Below are positions 16,722 to 24,756 of a DNA stretch of 64,000 nucleotides, piece by piece. The first letter of the stretch is position 1. Each line of letters begins with the position of its first letter. The position numbers and the translations under genes are program-made. Source of the DNA: Luteimonas kalidii. GTDB lineage: Bacteria; Pseudomonadota; Gammaproteobacteria; Xanthomonadales; Xanthomonadaceae. A model generated the notes under the pieces. It made no database searches. It had not been told where the DNA came from and was given only the letters and a program-made list of their open reading frames with translations. The stretch spans positions 571,020 to 635,019 of the forward strand of contig NZ_JARXRO010000014.1 in the NCBI RefSeq assembly GCF_029887935.1. Reading direction: 5' to 3'.

Positions 16722-18290
16722 TCAGGCGATCTCGACCACCGGGATCTTTCCGATCCGCGCCTGCCAGTGCTTCGGTCCGGTGCGGTGTACCGATTCGCCG
16801 GTCGAATCGACCGCCACGGTCACCGGCATGTCCCTGACCTCGAACTCGTAGATCGCCTCCATGCCCAGGTCGGCGAATCCCACCACCTTCGCGGCGCGGA
16901 TCGCCTTGGACACGAGGTAGGCCGAGCCGCCGACCGCCATCAGGTAGACCGACCGGTGCCTGCGGATGGCCTCCAGCGCCGCGGGACCACGCTCGGCCTT
17001 GCCGATCATGCCCAGCAGGCCGGTCTGGCCGAGCACCTGCTCGGTGAACTTGTCCATGCGCGTGGCCGTGGTCGGGCCGGCGGGGCCCACCACCTCGTCG
17101 CGCACCGGATCGACCGGGCCGACGTAGTAGATGAAGCGGCCCTTGAGATCGACCGGCAGCGGCTCGCCCTTGTCGAGCATGTCGACCATGCGTTTGTGGG
17201 CAGCATCGCGCCCGGTGAGCATCTTCCCGTTGAGCAGCAGCACCTCGCCCGGCCTGAAAGTCGCGACTTCCTCGCGGGTGATCGTGTCGAGATCGACGCG
17301 GCGCGCGTTCTGCGGGTTGTAGGTCAGCTTCGGCCAGTCCTCCAGCGAGGGCGGGTCCAGCGCGACCGGGCCGCTGCCGTCGAGGGTGAAGTGCGCATGC
17401 CGGGTGGCGGCGCAGTTGGGAATCATCGCCACCGGCAGGTTGGCCGCATGGGTCGGGTAGTCCTTGACCTTGATGTCGAGCACCGTGGTCAGGCCGCCCA
17501 GACCCTGCGCGCCGATGCCCAGCGCATTGACCTTGTCGTAAAGTTCCAGGCGCAGTTCCTCGGCGCGGCTGGAAGGACCGCGCGCGATCAGGTCCTGGAT
17601 GTTGATCGGTTCCATCAGCGCTTCCTTGGCCAGCAGCATCGCCTTTTCGGCGGTGCCGCCGATGCCGATGCCGAGCATGCCCGGTGGGCACCAGCCCGCG
17701 CCCATGGTCGGCACGGTCTTCAGCACCCAGTCGACGATCGAATCGGACGGGTTGAGCATCGCGAACTTGCTCTTGGCCTCCGAGCCGCCCCCCTTGGCCG
17801 CCACGATCACGTCGACGGTGTTGCCCGGGACGATCTTCATGTTGACCACCGCCGGGGTGTTGTCCTTGGTGTTCTGGCGCCTGCCGGCCGGGTCGGCCAG
17901 CACGCTGGCGCGCAGCTTGTTGTCGGGGTGGTTGTAGGCGCGGCGCACGCCTTCGTTGACGGCATCCTCGAGCGAGCCAGTGAAGCCTTCCCAGCGCACA
18001 TCCATGCCCACTTCCAGGAAGACGGTGACGATGCCGGTGTCCTGGCAGATCGGCCGGTGACCCTCCGCGCACATGCGCGAGTTGATCAGGATCTGCGCCA
18101 TCGCGTCCTTCGCTGCCGGCGACTCCTCGCGCTCGTATGCGGCGGCCAGGCTGCGGATGTAATCGACCGGGTGGTAGTAGCTGATGTACTGGAGGGCGTC
18201 GGCGATCGACTGGATCAGATCGTCCTGCCTGATCGTGCTGACGGAAGCGTGGGTCACGGCTGGCTCGGTGGCGGGCGGAAAACGGCCCAT
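16722..18290 (-). CDS. class I fumarate hydratase, 4Fe-4S
   Basis: A protein of up to 522 residues of the iron-sulfur fumarase family, with alpha and beta domains in one chain. Cluster ligands are visible in ICQDTGIVTVF, GWCPPGMLGIGIGG and PNCAATRHAHF. The C-terminal catalytic domain has GPVDPVRDEVVGPAGPTTATRMD. It interconverts fumarate and malate in the citric acid cycle. The ATG at 18290 gives MGRFPPATEPAVTHASVST; a GTG at 18257 gives VTHASVSTIRQDDLIQS, closer to the usual N terminus, so the start is unsettled by 33 bp. It lies 174 bp beyond the LacI gene stop, on the same strand, and is probably separate from the sugar island. Confidence 0.9.
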   Translation of the reverse strand: MGRFPPATEPAVTHASVSTIRQDDLIQSIADALQYISYYHPVDYIRSLAAAYEREESPAAKDAMAQILINSRMCAEGHRPICQDTGIVTVFLEVGMDVRWEGFTGSLEDAVNEGVRRAYNHPDNKLRASVLADPAGRRQNTKDNTPAVVNMKIVPGNTVDVIVAAKGGGSEAKSKFAMLNPSDSIVDWVLKTVPTMGAGWCPPGMLGIGIGGTAEKAMLLAKEALMEPINIQDLIARGPSSRAEELRLELYDKVNALGIGAQGLGGLTTVLDIKVKDYPTHAANLPVAMIPNCAATRHAHFTLDGSGPVALDPPSLEDWPKLTYNPQNARRVDLDTITREEVATFRPGEVLLLNGKMLTGRDAAHKRMVDMLDKGEPLPVDLKGRFIYYVGPVDPVRDEVVGPAGPTTATRMDKFTEQVLGQTGLLGMIGKAERGPAALEAIRRHRSVYLMAVGGSAYLVSKAIRAAKVVGFADLGMEAIYEFEVRDMPVTVAVDSTGESVHRTGPKHWQARIGKIPVVEIA

Positions 18291-18464
18291 TTTAGCCGCG
18301 CGGCCCGCGCCCGGCCCGTGCCGGCGAAGGCCCATGCGCGCATCGATGCTTTCCGCGGCCGGCGCGATGGACCGCGCCCGCGCCTCCTGCCCTGCCGCCC
18401 ACGGGCGAAACGGTCGGGCGCGGCGCAGGCTGCGTGGCGGCCGCCTGCGCCCGGTCACGATGCG

Positions 18465-19478
18465 TCAGAGGCGGCGCTCCGGCGGTGCGGCGGTCGATCC
18501 GCGCAGCATCAGGCTGAAATCCAGGGTCTGCTGGTGCGGCACCTCGACCCCCTCGATGATGGCCAGCAGGAGCCGGGCCGCGCGGACGCCGATCTCCCGC
18601 ATGGGCTGGCTGATCGTGGTCAGCGGCGGGCTCAGGTAGCGCGAGGACGCCAGGTCGTCGAACCCGACCACCGAGAAATCCTCCGGCACGCGGATGTCCA
18701 GGTCCCGACACGCCGCGAGCACCCCCAAGGCCATCTGGTCGCTGAAACAGAACGCGGCGGTGGGCGCAGGCGCCTGGGCCAGGAACCGCGTCGCAGCCGC
18801 GTGGCCGGATTCCACCGAGAAGTCGCCGGGGACCGTCGTCAACACGTCCAGGCGGCCGTGCGCCCTGGCCGCGGCCATGGCCCCTTCCAGGCGCTGGCGA
18901 TGCAACGGATTGTCGGGCGGACCACCGACCACGGCGATCCGCGCGTGCCCCAGCGCATACAGGTGCTCCATCGCGGTGCGCGCCGCGGCCGCGTTGTCGA
19001 TGTGGACGCTGGGAATCCCCAGCGTCGGATCGAACTCGCAGCCGTTGACCACCGGCGCCCTCGCGCCGAGCTGCCGGACGATCTCCCGCGCCGTCGGCGG
19101 AAGCCGGTGGCCGAGGACGATCATGCCGTCGGCCTGGTTGCGCGGCAGCATCTGCGCGTAGCGCTCCTCGCGCTCCGCCTGGTGTTCGGTATCGCCGAGC
19201 AGGACCGCGTAGCCTGCGGCCTGCGCGGCCTCCTCCGCCCCCTTGAGGATCTGCGCGAAGAACGGGTTGCCGATGTCCGGCACCGTGATCAGGATCTTGC
19301 CGCTGCGCTGGGTCTTGAGCGTCCGTGCCGAGGCATTGGGGACATAGCCCAGCGCGGCGGCGGCCTGCTCGATGCGCCTGCGCGTGTCCGGCAGGACCTT
19401 TTCGGGCCGCGAGAGCGCGCGGGAGACGGTGCCTGCCGAGACGCCCACGTGCCTGGCGATGTCGTAGATGGTGGCCAT
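18465..19478 (-). CDS. LacI-family transcriptional repressor
   Basis: A 337-residue regulator. The N-terminal helix-turn-helix and hinge read MATIYDIARHVGVSAGTVSRALSRPEKV...NASARTLKTQRSGKI, followed by a periplasmic-binding-protein-like sensor domain (ILITVPDIGNPFFAQILKG, MIVLGHRLP, VVGGPPDNPLHRQRLEG, FCFSDQMALGVLAACRD, LTTISQPMREIG). The start at 19478 matches the family N terminus; a start at 19514 adds 12 residues. It lies at the left edge of the sugar-oxidation island, divergent from its first gene, with a perfect palindrome between them. It is inferred to repress both operons of the island; the inducer is probably a sugar or 3-keto-sugar derivative. Confidence 0.9.
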   Translation of the reverse strand: MATIYDIARHVGVSAGTVSRALSRPEKVLPDTRRRIEQAAAALGYVPNASARTLKTQRSGKILITVPDIGNPFFAQILKGAEEAAQAAGYAVLLGDTEHQAEREERYAQMLPRNQADGMIVLGHRLPPTAREIVRQLGARAPVVNGCEFDPTLGIPSVHIDNAAAARTAMEHLYALGHARIAVVGGPPDNPLHRQRLEGAMAAARAHGRLDVLTTVPGDFSVESGHAAATRFLAQAPAPTAAFCFSDQMALGVLAACRDLDIRVPEDFSVVGFDDLASSRYLSPPLTTISQPMREIGVRAARLLLAIIEGVEVPHQQTLDFSLMLRGSTAAPPERRL

Positions 19479-19534
19479 GTCCCCGTCCCCGGATGCGCGC
19501 GATGCAGTGCACAACGCGTGTCCCGATCATCGCA

Positions 19535-19543
19535 TGCTAGGAT
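19535..19543 (+). promoter_or_regulatory. candidate extended -10 promoter of the left sugar operon
   Basis: TGCTAGGAT resembles an extended -10 (TGn plus a TATAAT-like hexamer TAGGAT). No good -35 is present. The proposed LacI operator starts 3 bp downstream and would cover the transcription start, which suits repression. Confidence 0.35.
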
Positions 19544-19545
19544 CG

Positions 19546-19563
19546 GATGCAATCGATTGCATC
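19546..19563. promoter_or_regulatory. LacI-family operator, left copy (18-bp perfect palindrome)
   Basis: GATGCAATCGATTGCATC is perfectly symmetrical with a central CG and the AAnCGnTT core usual for LacI-family sites. It lies between the divergent repressor gene (start 19478) and the isomerase gene (ATG 19576), 12 bp before the latter. A 14-bp core of the same sequence recurs at 31501-31514 ahead of the opposing operon. Confidence 0.8.
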
Positions 19564-19575
19564 AGGTGGTTCGGC

Positions 19576-20628
19576 ATGCGGACACTGCAGGGCCCGGCGC
19601 TGTTCCTGGCCCAGTTCATCGGCGACGAGCCTCCGTTCGACCGCCTGGACACCTTGGCCCAATGGGCCGCCGGACTCGGCTATCGCGGCGTGCAGGTGCC
19701 GACCAGCGCGCCGCACATCTTCGATCTCGCCCGGGCCGCGGAGAGCCAGGCCTACTGCGACGACCTGGCGGGGATGCTGGCCGGCCACGGGATCCGGATC
19801 ACCGAGCTGTCCACCCACCTGCAGGGCCAGCTGGTGGCCGTGCACCCGGCCTACGACGCGCTGTTCGACGGGTTCGCCCCGGAAGACCGGCGCGGCAACC
19901 CGGCCGCGCGGCAGGCCTGGGCGGTGGAGCAGCTGAAGCTGGCAGCGAAGGCCAGCCGGCGCCTGGGGCTCACCGCGCACGCCACCTTCTCCGGCGCGCT
20001 CGCCTGGCCGTACCTCTATCCCTGGCCGCAGCGTCCGTCCGGCTTGGTGGATGAGGCCTTCGCCGAACTTGGCCGCCGCTGGCGCCCGATCCTCGACGTC
20101 TTCGACGAATGCGGGGTGGACCTGTGCTACGAGATCCATCCGGGCGAGGACCTTCACGACGGCGCGACCTTCGAGCGCTTCCTGGACTCGGTCGACCACC
20201 ATCCGCGCGCCAAGATCCTCTACGACCCCAGCCACCTGCTGCTGCAGCAGATGGACTACCTGGGATTCATCGACCGCTACCACGCGCGCATCGGCATGTT
20301 CCACGCCAAGGACGCCGAGTACCGCCCCGACGCGCGCAGCGGCGTGTATGGCGGCTACCAGGACTGGATCGACCGCCCCGGCCGGTTCCGCTCGCTCGGA
20401 GACGGCCAGGTCGACTTCAAGGCGATCTTCTCGAAGCTGGCCCAGTACGATTTCCCCGGCTGGGCGGTCGTGGAGTGGGAGTGCTGCCTGAAGCATCCGG
20501 AGGATGGCGCGCGCGAGGGCGCGGCCTTCATCCGCGAACACCTGATCCGCGTGACCGAGCACGCGTTCGACGACTTTGCCGGCAGCGGCGCCAGCCCACG
20601 GGCGCTGCGCGGCATGCTGGGGCTTTGA
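19576..20628 (+). CDS. sugar phosphate isomerase/epimerase (cytosolic)
   Basis: A 350-residue AP-endonuclease-2/xylose-isomerase-like TIM barrel without a signal peptide. Metal-site residues stand out: YEIHPGEDLHDG (Glu and His), LYDPSHLLLQQMDY (Asp and His), MFHAKDAEY (His) and VVEWECC (Glu). It resembles isomerases found with Gfo/Idh oxidoreductases in inositol or keto-sugar pathways. It is the first gene of the left operon, 12 bp after the LacI operator, and is followed by the transporter gene. It probably isomerises or epimerises a keto-sugar after uptake; the true substrate is unknown. The ATG at 19576 gives MRTLQGPALFLAQFIGD. Confidence 0.8.
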   Translation: MRTLQGPALFLAQFIGDEPPFDRLDTLAQWAAGLGYRGVQVPTSAPHIFDLARAAESQAYCDDLAGMLAGHGIRITELSTHLQGQLVAVHPAYDALFDGFAPEDRRGNPAARQAWAVEQLKLAAKASRRLGLTAHATFSGALAWPYLYPWPQRPSGLVDEAFAELGRRWRPILDVFDECGVDLCYEIHPGEDLHDGATFERFLDSVDHHPRAKILYDPSHLLLQQMDYLGFIDRYHARIGMFHAKDAEYRPDARSGVYGGYQDWIDRPGRFRSLGDGQVDFKAIFSKLAQYDFPGWAVVEWECCLKHPEDGAREGAAFIREHLIRVTEHAFDDFAGSGASPRALRGMLGL

Positions 20629-20671
20629 ATCCATACCGCGTGATGCGGACACCGACCTGGGAGGGGAAGTG

Positions 20672-21895
20672 ATGACGTCCACGATGTCGCGCCTCGGCGT
20701 GATGATGTTCCTGCAATTCTTCATCTGGGGCGCCTGGTTCGTGACCCTGGGCACGTACCTGGTCAATGGCCCGCTGCAGGCGAGCGCCAGCCAAGTGGCC
20801 ACGGCCTTCCTCAGCCAGTCCGTCGGCGCGATCGTCGCGCCCTTCCTGGTCGGGCTGATCGCCGACCGCTATTTCGCCGCGCAGCGCATCCTCGCCCTGC
20901 TGCACCTGGGCGGGGCGGCGCTGATGTGGGGCGCGTCCACGGCCACCAGCTTCAATACCTTCTCGGGGTTCGTGTTCGCCTACATGCTGCTGTTCATGCC
21001 GACCCTGGCGCTGGCCACCAGCATCGCGATGCGACACATGCAGTCGCCGGAGAAGCAGTTCCCGCCGGTGCGCGTGGCCGGCAGCATCGGCTGGATCGTC
21101 GCCGGCGTGCTGATCGGCTGGCTGGGCTGGGAGCAGACCCAGCGCCTGGACTTCACCTTCAGGATGGCCGCGATCGCGTCCGCGGTGCTGGGCCTGTACG
21201 CGCTGACCCTGCCGCACACGCCGCCGCTGGCGCGCAAGCAGGGTGCGAAGCTGGGCGAGATCCTCGGGCTGGATGCGGCGCTGCACCTGCTCAAGTCGCG
21301 GGCCTACCTGGTGTTCTTCCTGGCCTCGATCGCGATCTGCATCCCGCTGTCGTTCTACTACAACTTCACCAACCCCTTCCTCAACGACGTGGGCGTGCGC
21401 GGCGCGGCCGGGCTGCAGTCGCTGGGCCAGGTGTCCGAAGTGCTGCTGATGCTGGCCATGCCGTTCCTGTTCGTGCGCCTGGGGGTGAAGGTGATGCTGG
21501 CGGTGGGCATGGGCGCATGGGTGCTGCGCTACGTGATGTTCGCCTTCGGCGACGCGGACGCGGGTTTCGCGCTGCTGGTGATCGGCATCGTGCTGCACGG
21601 CATCTGCTACGACTTCTTCTTCGTCACCGGCCAGATCTACACCGACGCGCACGCCGGGCAGAAATTCCGCAGCAGCGCTCAGGGCTTCATCACCCTGGCC
21701 ACCTATGGCGTGGGCATGCTGATCGGCACCTTCCTGTCGGGCGCGGTCGTGGAGTACTACACCACCGAGGCCGGCCCGGACTGGGAGCGGATCTGGCTGT
21801 TCCCGGCCGGGGTCGCGTTCGTGGTGCTGGTGGCCTTCCTGTTCCTGTTCCGCGAAGGGCGGGCGGCGACGCCTGCCGCTTCGCCCGCGCACTGA
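20672..21895 (+). CDS. MFS transporter of the nucleoside/H+ symporter family
   Basis: A 407-residue membrane protein with about twelve hydrophobic segments. The N terminus ([23 protein letters not shown]) and segments such as [16 protein letters not shown] and [16 protein letters not shown] are characteristic of the NupG/XapB-like nucleoside-H+ symporter family of the major facilitator superfamily. In this island it more likely imports a sugar or keto-sugar across the inner membrane than a nucleoside; this is inference from context. It follows the isomerase by 43 bp with a ribosome site GAGGGGAAG just before the ATG, and precedes the Gfo/Idh gene by 7 bp. Confidence 0.85.
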   Translation: MTSTMSRLGVMMFLQFFIWGAWFVTLGTYLVNGPLQASASQVATAFLSQSVGAIVAPFLVGLIADRYFAAQRILALLHLGGAALMWGASTATSFNTFSGFVFAYMLLFMPTLALATSIAMRHMQSPEKQFPPVRVAGSIGWIVAGVLIGWLGWEQTQRLDFTFRMAAIASAVLGLYALTLPHTPPLARKQGAKLGEILGLDAALHLLKSRAYLVFFLASIAICIPLSFYYNFTNPFLNDVGVRGAAGLQSLGQVSEVLLMLAMPFLFVRLGVKVMLAVGMGAWVLRYVMFAFGDADAGFALLVIGIVLHGICYDFFFVTGQIYTDAHAGQKFRSSAQGFITLATYGVGMLIGTFLSGAVVEYYTTEAGPDWERIWLFPAGVAFVVLVAFLFLFREGRAATPAASPAH

Positions 21896-21902
21896 GGTCG
21901 GC

Positions 21903-23030
21903 ATGATGAGTACGCTTGGAGTCGCCATCGTCGGCACCGGCATGATCGGTGCGGTGCATCGCCGCGCGGCGGTGCTGGCCGGCGCGACGGTCCGCGGCGT
22001 GGCCGCGTCCTCGCCTGCGCGTGCGCAGGAAGTGGCGCAGGCCTGGGGCGTGCCCCGGGGCTACGACGGGATCGAGGACGTGATCGCCGATCCGCAGGTG
22101 CAGGTCGTGCACGTCTGCACGCCCAACCACCTGCACCGGTCGATGGCGCAGGCGGCGCTGGAAGCGGGCAAGCACGTGGTCTGCGAGAAGCCGCTGGCCA
22201 CCACCCTGGAAGACGCGCGTGCGCTGGCGGCGCTGGCCGCCTCCACCGGGCAGGTGGCCACGGTGCCCTTCGTCTACCGCTACCACCCGGTGGTGCGCGA
22301 GGCGCGTGCCCGCATCGCCGCAGGCGACATCGGCCCGCTGCGCCTGATCCACGGCAGCTACCTGCAGGACTGGCTGCTGGATCCGGCCAGCAACAACTGG
22401 CGCGTGGATCCGGCGCTGGGCGGCGCATCGCGCGTGTTCGCCGACATCGGCTCGCACTGGTGCGACCTGGTGGAATGGGTCGGCGGCGAGCGCTTCGCCG
22501 AAGTCAGCGCGGTGTTCGAGACGGTGATCGCCGAGCGCGGCGTGGCCACCGGCAAGAGCTTCACCACGCCTGCGGCCGGTGGAGACACCCAGGCGGTGTC
22601 CAGCGAGGACGCGGCCGCGGCCATGTTCAGGACCGGCAACGGTACGCTGGCGACCGTCACCGTCAGCCAGGTTTCGGCCGGGCGCCGCAATCGCCTGTGG
22701 TTCGAGATCGACGGAGCGAAGGCCAGCGTGGCCTTCGACCAGGAGGACTGCGAGCGCCTGTGGATGGGCTATCCGGACCAGCGCGAGGAAGTGTTCGTGC
22801 GCGGCCCGGGCGCCGGCAGCGCCGAGCAGCGCCGGCTGTCGGTGCTGCCCGCCGGCCATGCGCAGGGCTATGCCAACTGCTTCGAGGCGTTCGTGGCCGA
22901 CACGTACCGGGCGATCGCGCGCGAACAACCGGAAGGATTGCCGACGTTCGAGGACGGCCTGCGTTCGGCGCTGATCGTCGATCGCGTCATCGCTTCGTCC
23001 AGGTCGCGCGCATGGACGCCGATCGCCTGA
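21903..23030 (+). CDS. Gfo/Idh/MocA-family NAD(P)-dependent oxidoreductase
   Basis: A 375-residue dehydrogenase. The Rossmann fold opens with [21 protein letters not shown]; the nucleotide-binding and catalytic segment [30 protein letters not shown] carries the diagnostic EKP lysine; the C-terminal domain includes [23 protein letters not shown], with the conserved Asp and His. It would oxidise or reduce a sugar carbon (commonly C3 of a pyranose) with NAD(P) in the cytosol, so it is the natural partner for reducing an imported 3-keto-sugar or continuing its oxidation. An ATGATG gives two adjacent possible starts (21903, 21906). It is third in the left operon. Confidence 0.87.
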   Translation: MMSTLGVAIVGTGMIGAVHRRAAVLAGATVRGVAASSPARAQEVAQAWGVPRGYDGIEDVIADPQVQVVHVCTPNHLHRSMAQAALEAGKHVVCEKPLATTLEDARALAALAASTGQVATVPFVYRYHPVVREARARIAAGDIGPLRLIHGSYLQDWLLDPASNNWRVDPALGGASRVFADIGSHWCDLVEWVGGERFAEVSAVFETVIAERGVATGKSFTTPAAGGDTQAVSSEDAAAAMFRTGNGTLATVTVSQVSAGRRNRLWFEIDGAKASVAFDQEDCERLWMGYPDQREEVFVRGPGAGSAEQRRLSVLPAGHAQGYANCFEAFVADTYRAIAREQPEGLPTFEDGLRSALIVDRVIASSRSRAWTPIA

Positions 23031-23067
23031 GTTCCCGCGGCGCCCGGGATCCGTTCCCTGCCGCGCC

Positions 23068-23080
23068 GGTATCGTTTACC
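23068..23080. promoter_or_regulatory. weak inverted repeat ahead of the isomerase/DUF1080 fusion gene
   Basis: GGTATCGTTTACC has GGTA/TACC arms around a CG-containing centre, in the 250-bp gap before the fusion gene at 23281. It is reminiscent of a LacI-family half-conserved site but differs from the two clear operators. Treated as tentative. Confidence 0.2.
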
Positions 23081-23097
23081 TGCAGCGCGTCAAGGCA

Positions 23098-23222
23098 ATG
23101 CTGAAAAAGTCCGGTGTGTCACTCCGAACAAATTGAAAAGAGATTCACAACGGCGAGCCGGTCAATCTCGGGACATGAACGGCATGGATTTCTCGCTACG
23201 CTCGAAATGACAATTTGCCAGT
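23098..23222. repeat. AT-richer intergenic repeat remnant
   Basis: This stretch is clearly less GC-rich than its surroundings. Its right part (about 23179-23215) read on the minus strand contains TCATTTCGAGCGTAGCGAGA, a core seen dispersed between genes in many unrelated bacterial genomes; its spurious translation includes HFERSEKS. The left part contains CTGAAAAAGTCCGG and GTGTCACTCCGA. It is probably a non-autonomous mobile repeat relic lying inside the left operon gap. Exact ends are estimated from composition. Confidence 0.55.
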
Positions 23223-23280
23223 GTTGCCTTAAGCGCGGGTCGGATCCCGTTTGCCGTTACCACAATCTCTGGAGGACCCC

Positions 23281-24756
23281 ATGACGATCCATACCCTGCG
23301 CACGATCGCGGCCGCCGCGCTCGCGCTCTGCACCGCCCTGCCCGCCTGGGCGCAACCGGGCGATGCCACCGCCAAGCCCATCGCCGTGCAGATGTACACG
23401 CTGCGCAACGCCGGATCGCTCGAAGACCAGCTGAAGATCGTCCACGACGCCGGCGTCCGCGCGGTGGAGACGGTCGGGACGCAGGAGGTCCCCGCCGCGG
23501 CACTGAAACAGCTCCTGGACAAGTACGGGATCGAGCCGATCGCGGCCCACGTGGCGCTGTCCGACTTGCGCGGCGACCTGGACGAAATGGCGGCGTCCCA
23601 CCGGGCCATCGGCAACACGATGCTGGTGGTGCCCTGGCTGCAGGAATCCGAACGGCCGACCGACGCCGAAGGCTGGCGCGCGCTGGGCCGCGAGCTCGGC
23701 GCCCTGGCCGCACGCCTGCAGCCGATGGGCATGCGGCTGGCGTACCACAACCACGAATTCGAGCTGGTCGAGTTCGACGGCAGGACGGGGCTCGAGCTGC
23801 TGTTCGAAGCCGCCGGTCCGGCGCTCGCCGTCGAGCTGGACCTGGCCTGGGTGGCGCGCGCCGGCCACGACCCGGCGGCGTTCCTCGGCAGGTTCCCCGG
23901 GCGCGTGTACGCGGTCCACGCCAAGGACAACGCCCCGGAGGGCGAGGCGCAGGACGAACAGGGCTTCACCGCCCTGGGCCAGGGCGTGCTCGACTGGAAT
24001 GCGATCCTTCCCGCCGCCGCGGACGCGGGCGTGCAGTGGTACATCATCGAGCACGACCTTCCGCGCGATGCTGCCGCCGTCGTGCGGACGGGCGCGGCCT
24101 TCCTCGCCGAACACCTGCCATCCGACAACCAGCTGAGCAGGCAGGAACAGGCCGACGGCTGGCAACTCCTGTTCGACGGCAAGGATCTGTCGCAGTGGCG
24201 CACCTTCAAGCAGGAGGGGCTTGGCGACAAGTGGATCATCGAGGATGGCGCCATCAAGCTGACCGGCGCAGGCGGCGGCGACATCCTGACCAAGGCCCGT
24301 TACCAGGATTTCGACCTCAGGCTGGACTGGAAGATTTCGGAAGTCGGCAACAGCGGCATCTTCATCCTGGCGGACGAGACCGGCGAACACATCTACTCGC
24401 ACGCGCCGGAAATCCAGATCCTCGACAACGAGCGCCATCCCGACAACGAACTGGACACCCATCTGTCCGGCTCCCTGTACGACATGATCGCCTCGCCACC
24501 GGCCTCGCACCGGATCGCGGGTGAGTGGAACCGCGTGCGCATCCTGCTCGACCAGGGCCACCTGACCATCTGGCAGAACGGCGTGCAGACCGCATCGGTG
24601 GAGATCGGCAGCGCGGAGTGGAAGCGGCTGGTGGCGGCCAGCAAGTTCGCCGACTGGGCGGGATTCGCCGCCAACGCCAGTGGCCATATCGGCCTGCAGG
24701 ACCACGGCGACGTGGTGTGGTTCAAGAACCTCAAGATCAAAGAACTGAAGCGATGA
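23281..24756 (+). CDS. exported sugar isomerase fused to 3-keto-disaccharide hydrolase (DUF1080)
   Basis: A 491-residue two-domain protein. Residues 1-25 form a Sec signal peptide (MTIHTLRTIAAAALALCTAL, cleavage near AWAQ). Residues about 32-275 are a sugar phosphate isomerase/epimerase TIM barrel with metal ligands in YHNHEF (155-160), VELDLAW, VHAKD and IIEHD. Residues about 292-489 are a DUF1080/3-keto-disaccharide hydrolase (PF06439) domain: GWQLLFDGKDLSQW, DFDLRLDWKISEVGNSGIFI, PEIQILDNERHPDNE, WNRVRILLDQGHLTIWQNG, HIGLQDHGDVVWFKNLKI. DUF1080 enzymes cleave 3-keto-glycosides. The pair would act in the periplasm on one substrate. The ribosome site GGAGG precedes the ATG. Its stop overlaps the GMC gene start (ATGA). 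Confidence 0.85.
   Translation: MTIHTLRTIAAAALALCTALPAWAQPGDATAKPIAVQMYTLRNAGSLEDQLKIVHDAGVRAVETVGTQEVPAAALKQLLDKYGIEPIAAHVALSDLRGDLDEMAASHRAIGNTMLVVPWLQESERPTDAEGWRALGRELGALAARLQPMGMRLAYHNHEFELVEFDGRTGLELLFEAAGPALAVELDLAWVARAGHDPAAFLGRFPGRVYAVHAKDNAPEGEAQDEQGFTALGQGVLDWNAILPAAADAGVQWYIIEHDLPRDAAAVVRTGAAFLAEHLPSDNQLSRQEQADGWQLLFDGKDLSQWRTFKQEGLGDKWIIEDGAIKLTGAGGGDILTKARYQDFDLRLDWKISEVGNSGIFILADETGEHIYSHAPEIQILDNERHPDNELDTHLSGSLYDMIASPPASHRIAGEWNRVRILLDQGHLTIWQNGVQTASVEIGSAEWKRLVAASKFADWAGFAANASGHIGLQDHGDVVWFKNLKIKELKR

Noticed and set aside
16767-20054. Very long open frame opposite the fumarase and LacI genes
   Set aside because: It is antisense to two clear gene families, its translation is Arg/His/Gly-rich without any domain, and such frames are normal at 70 percent GC.
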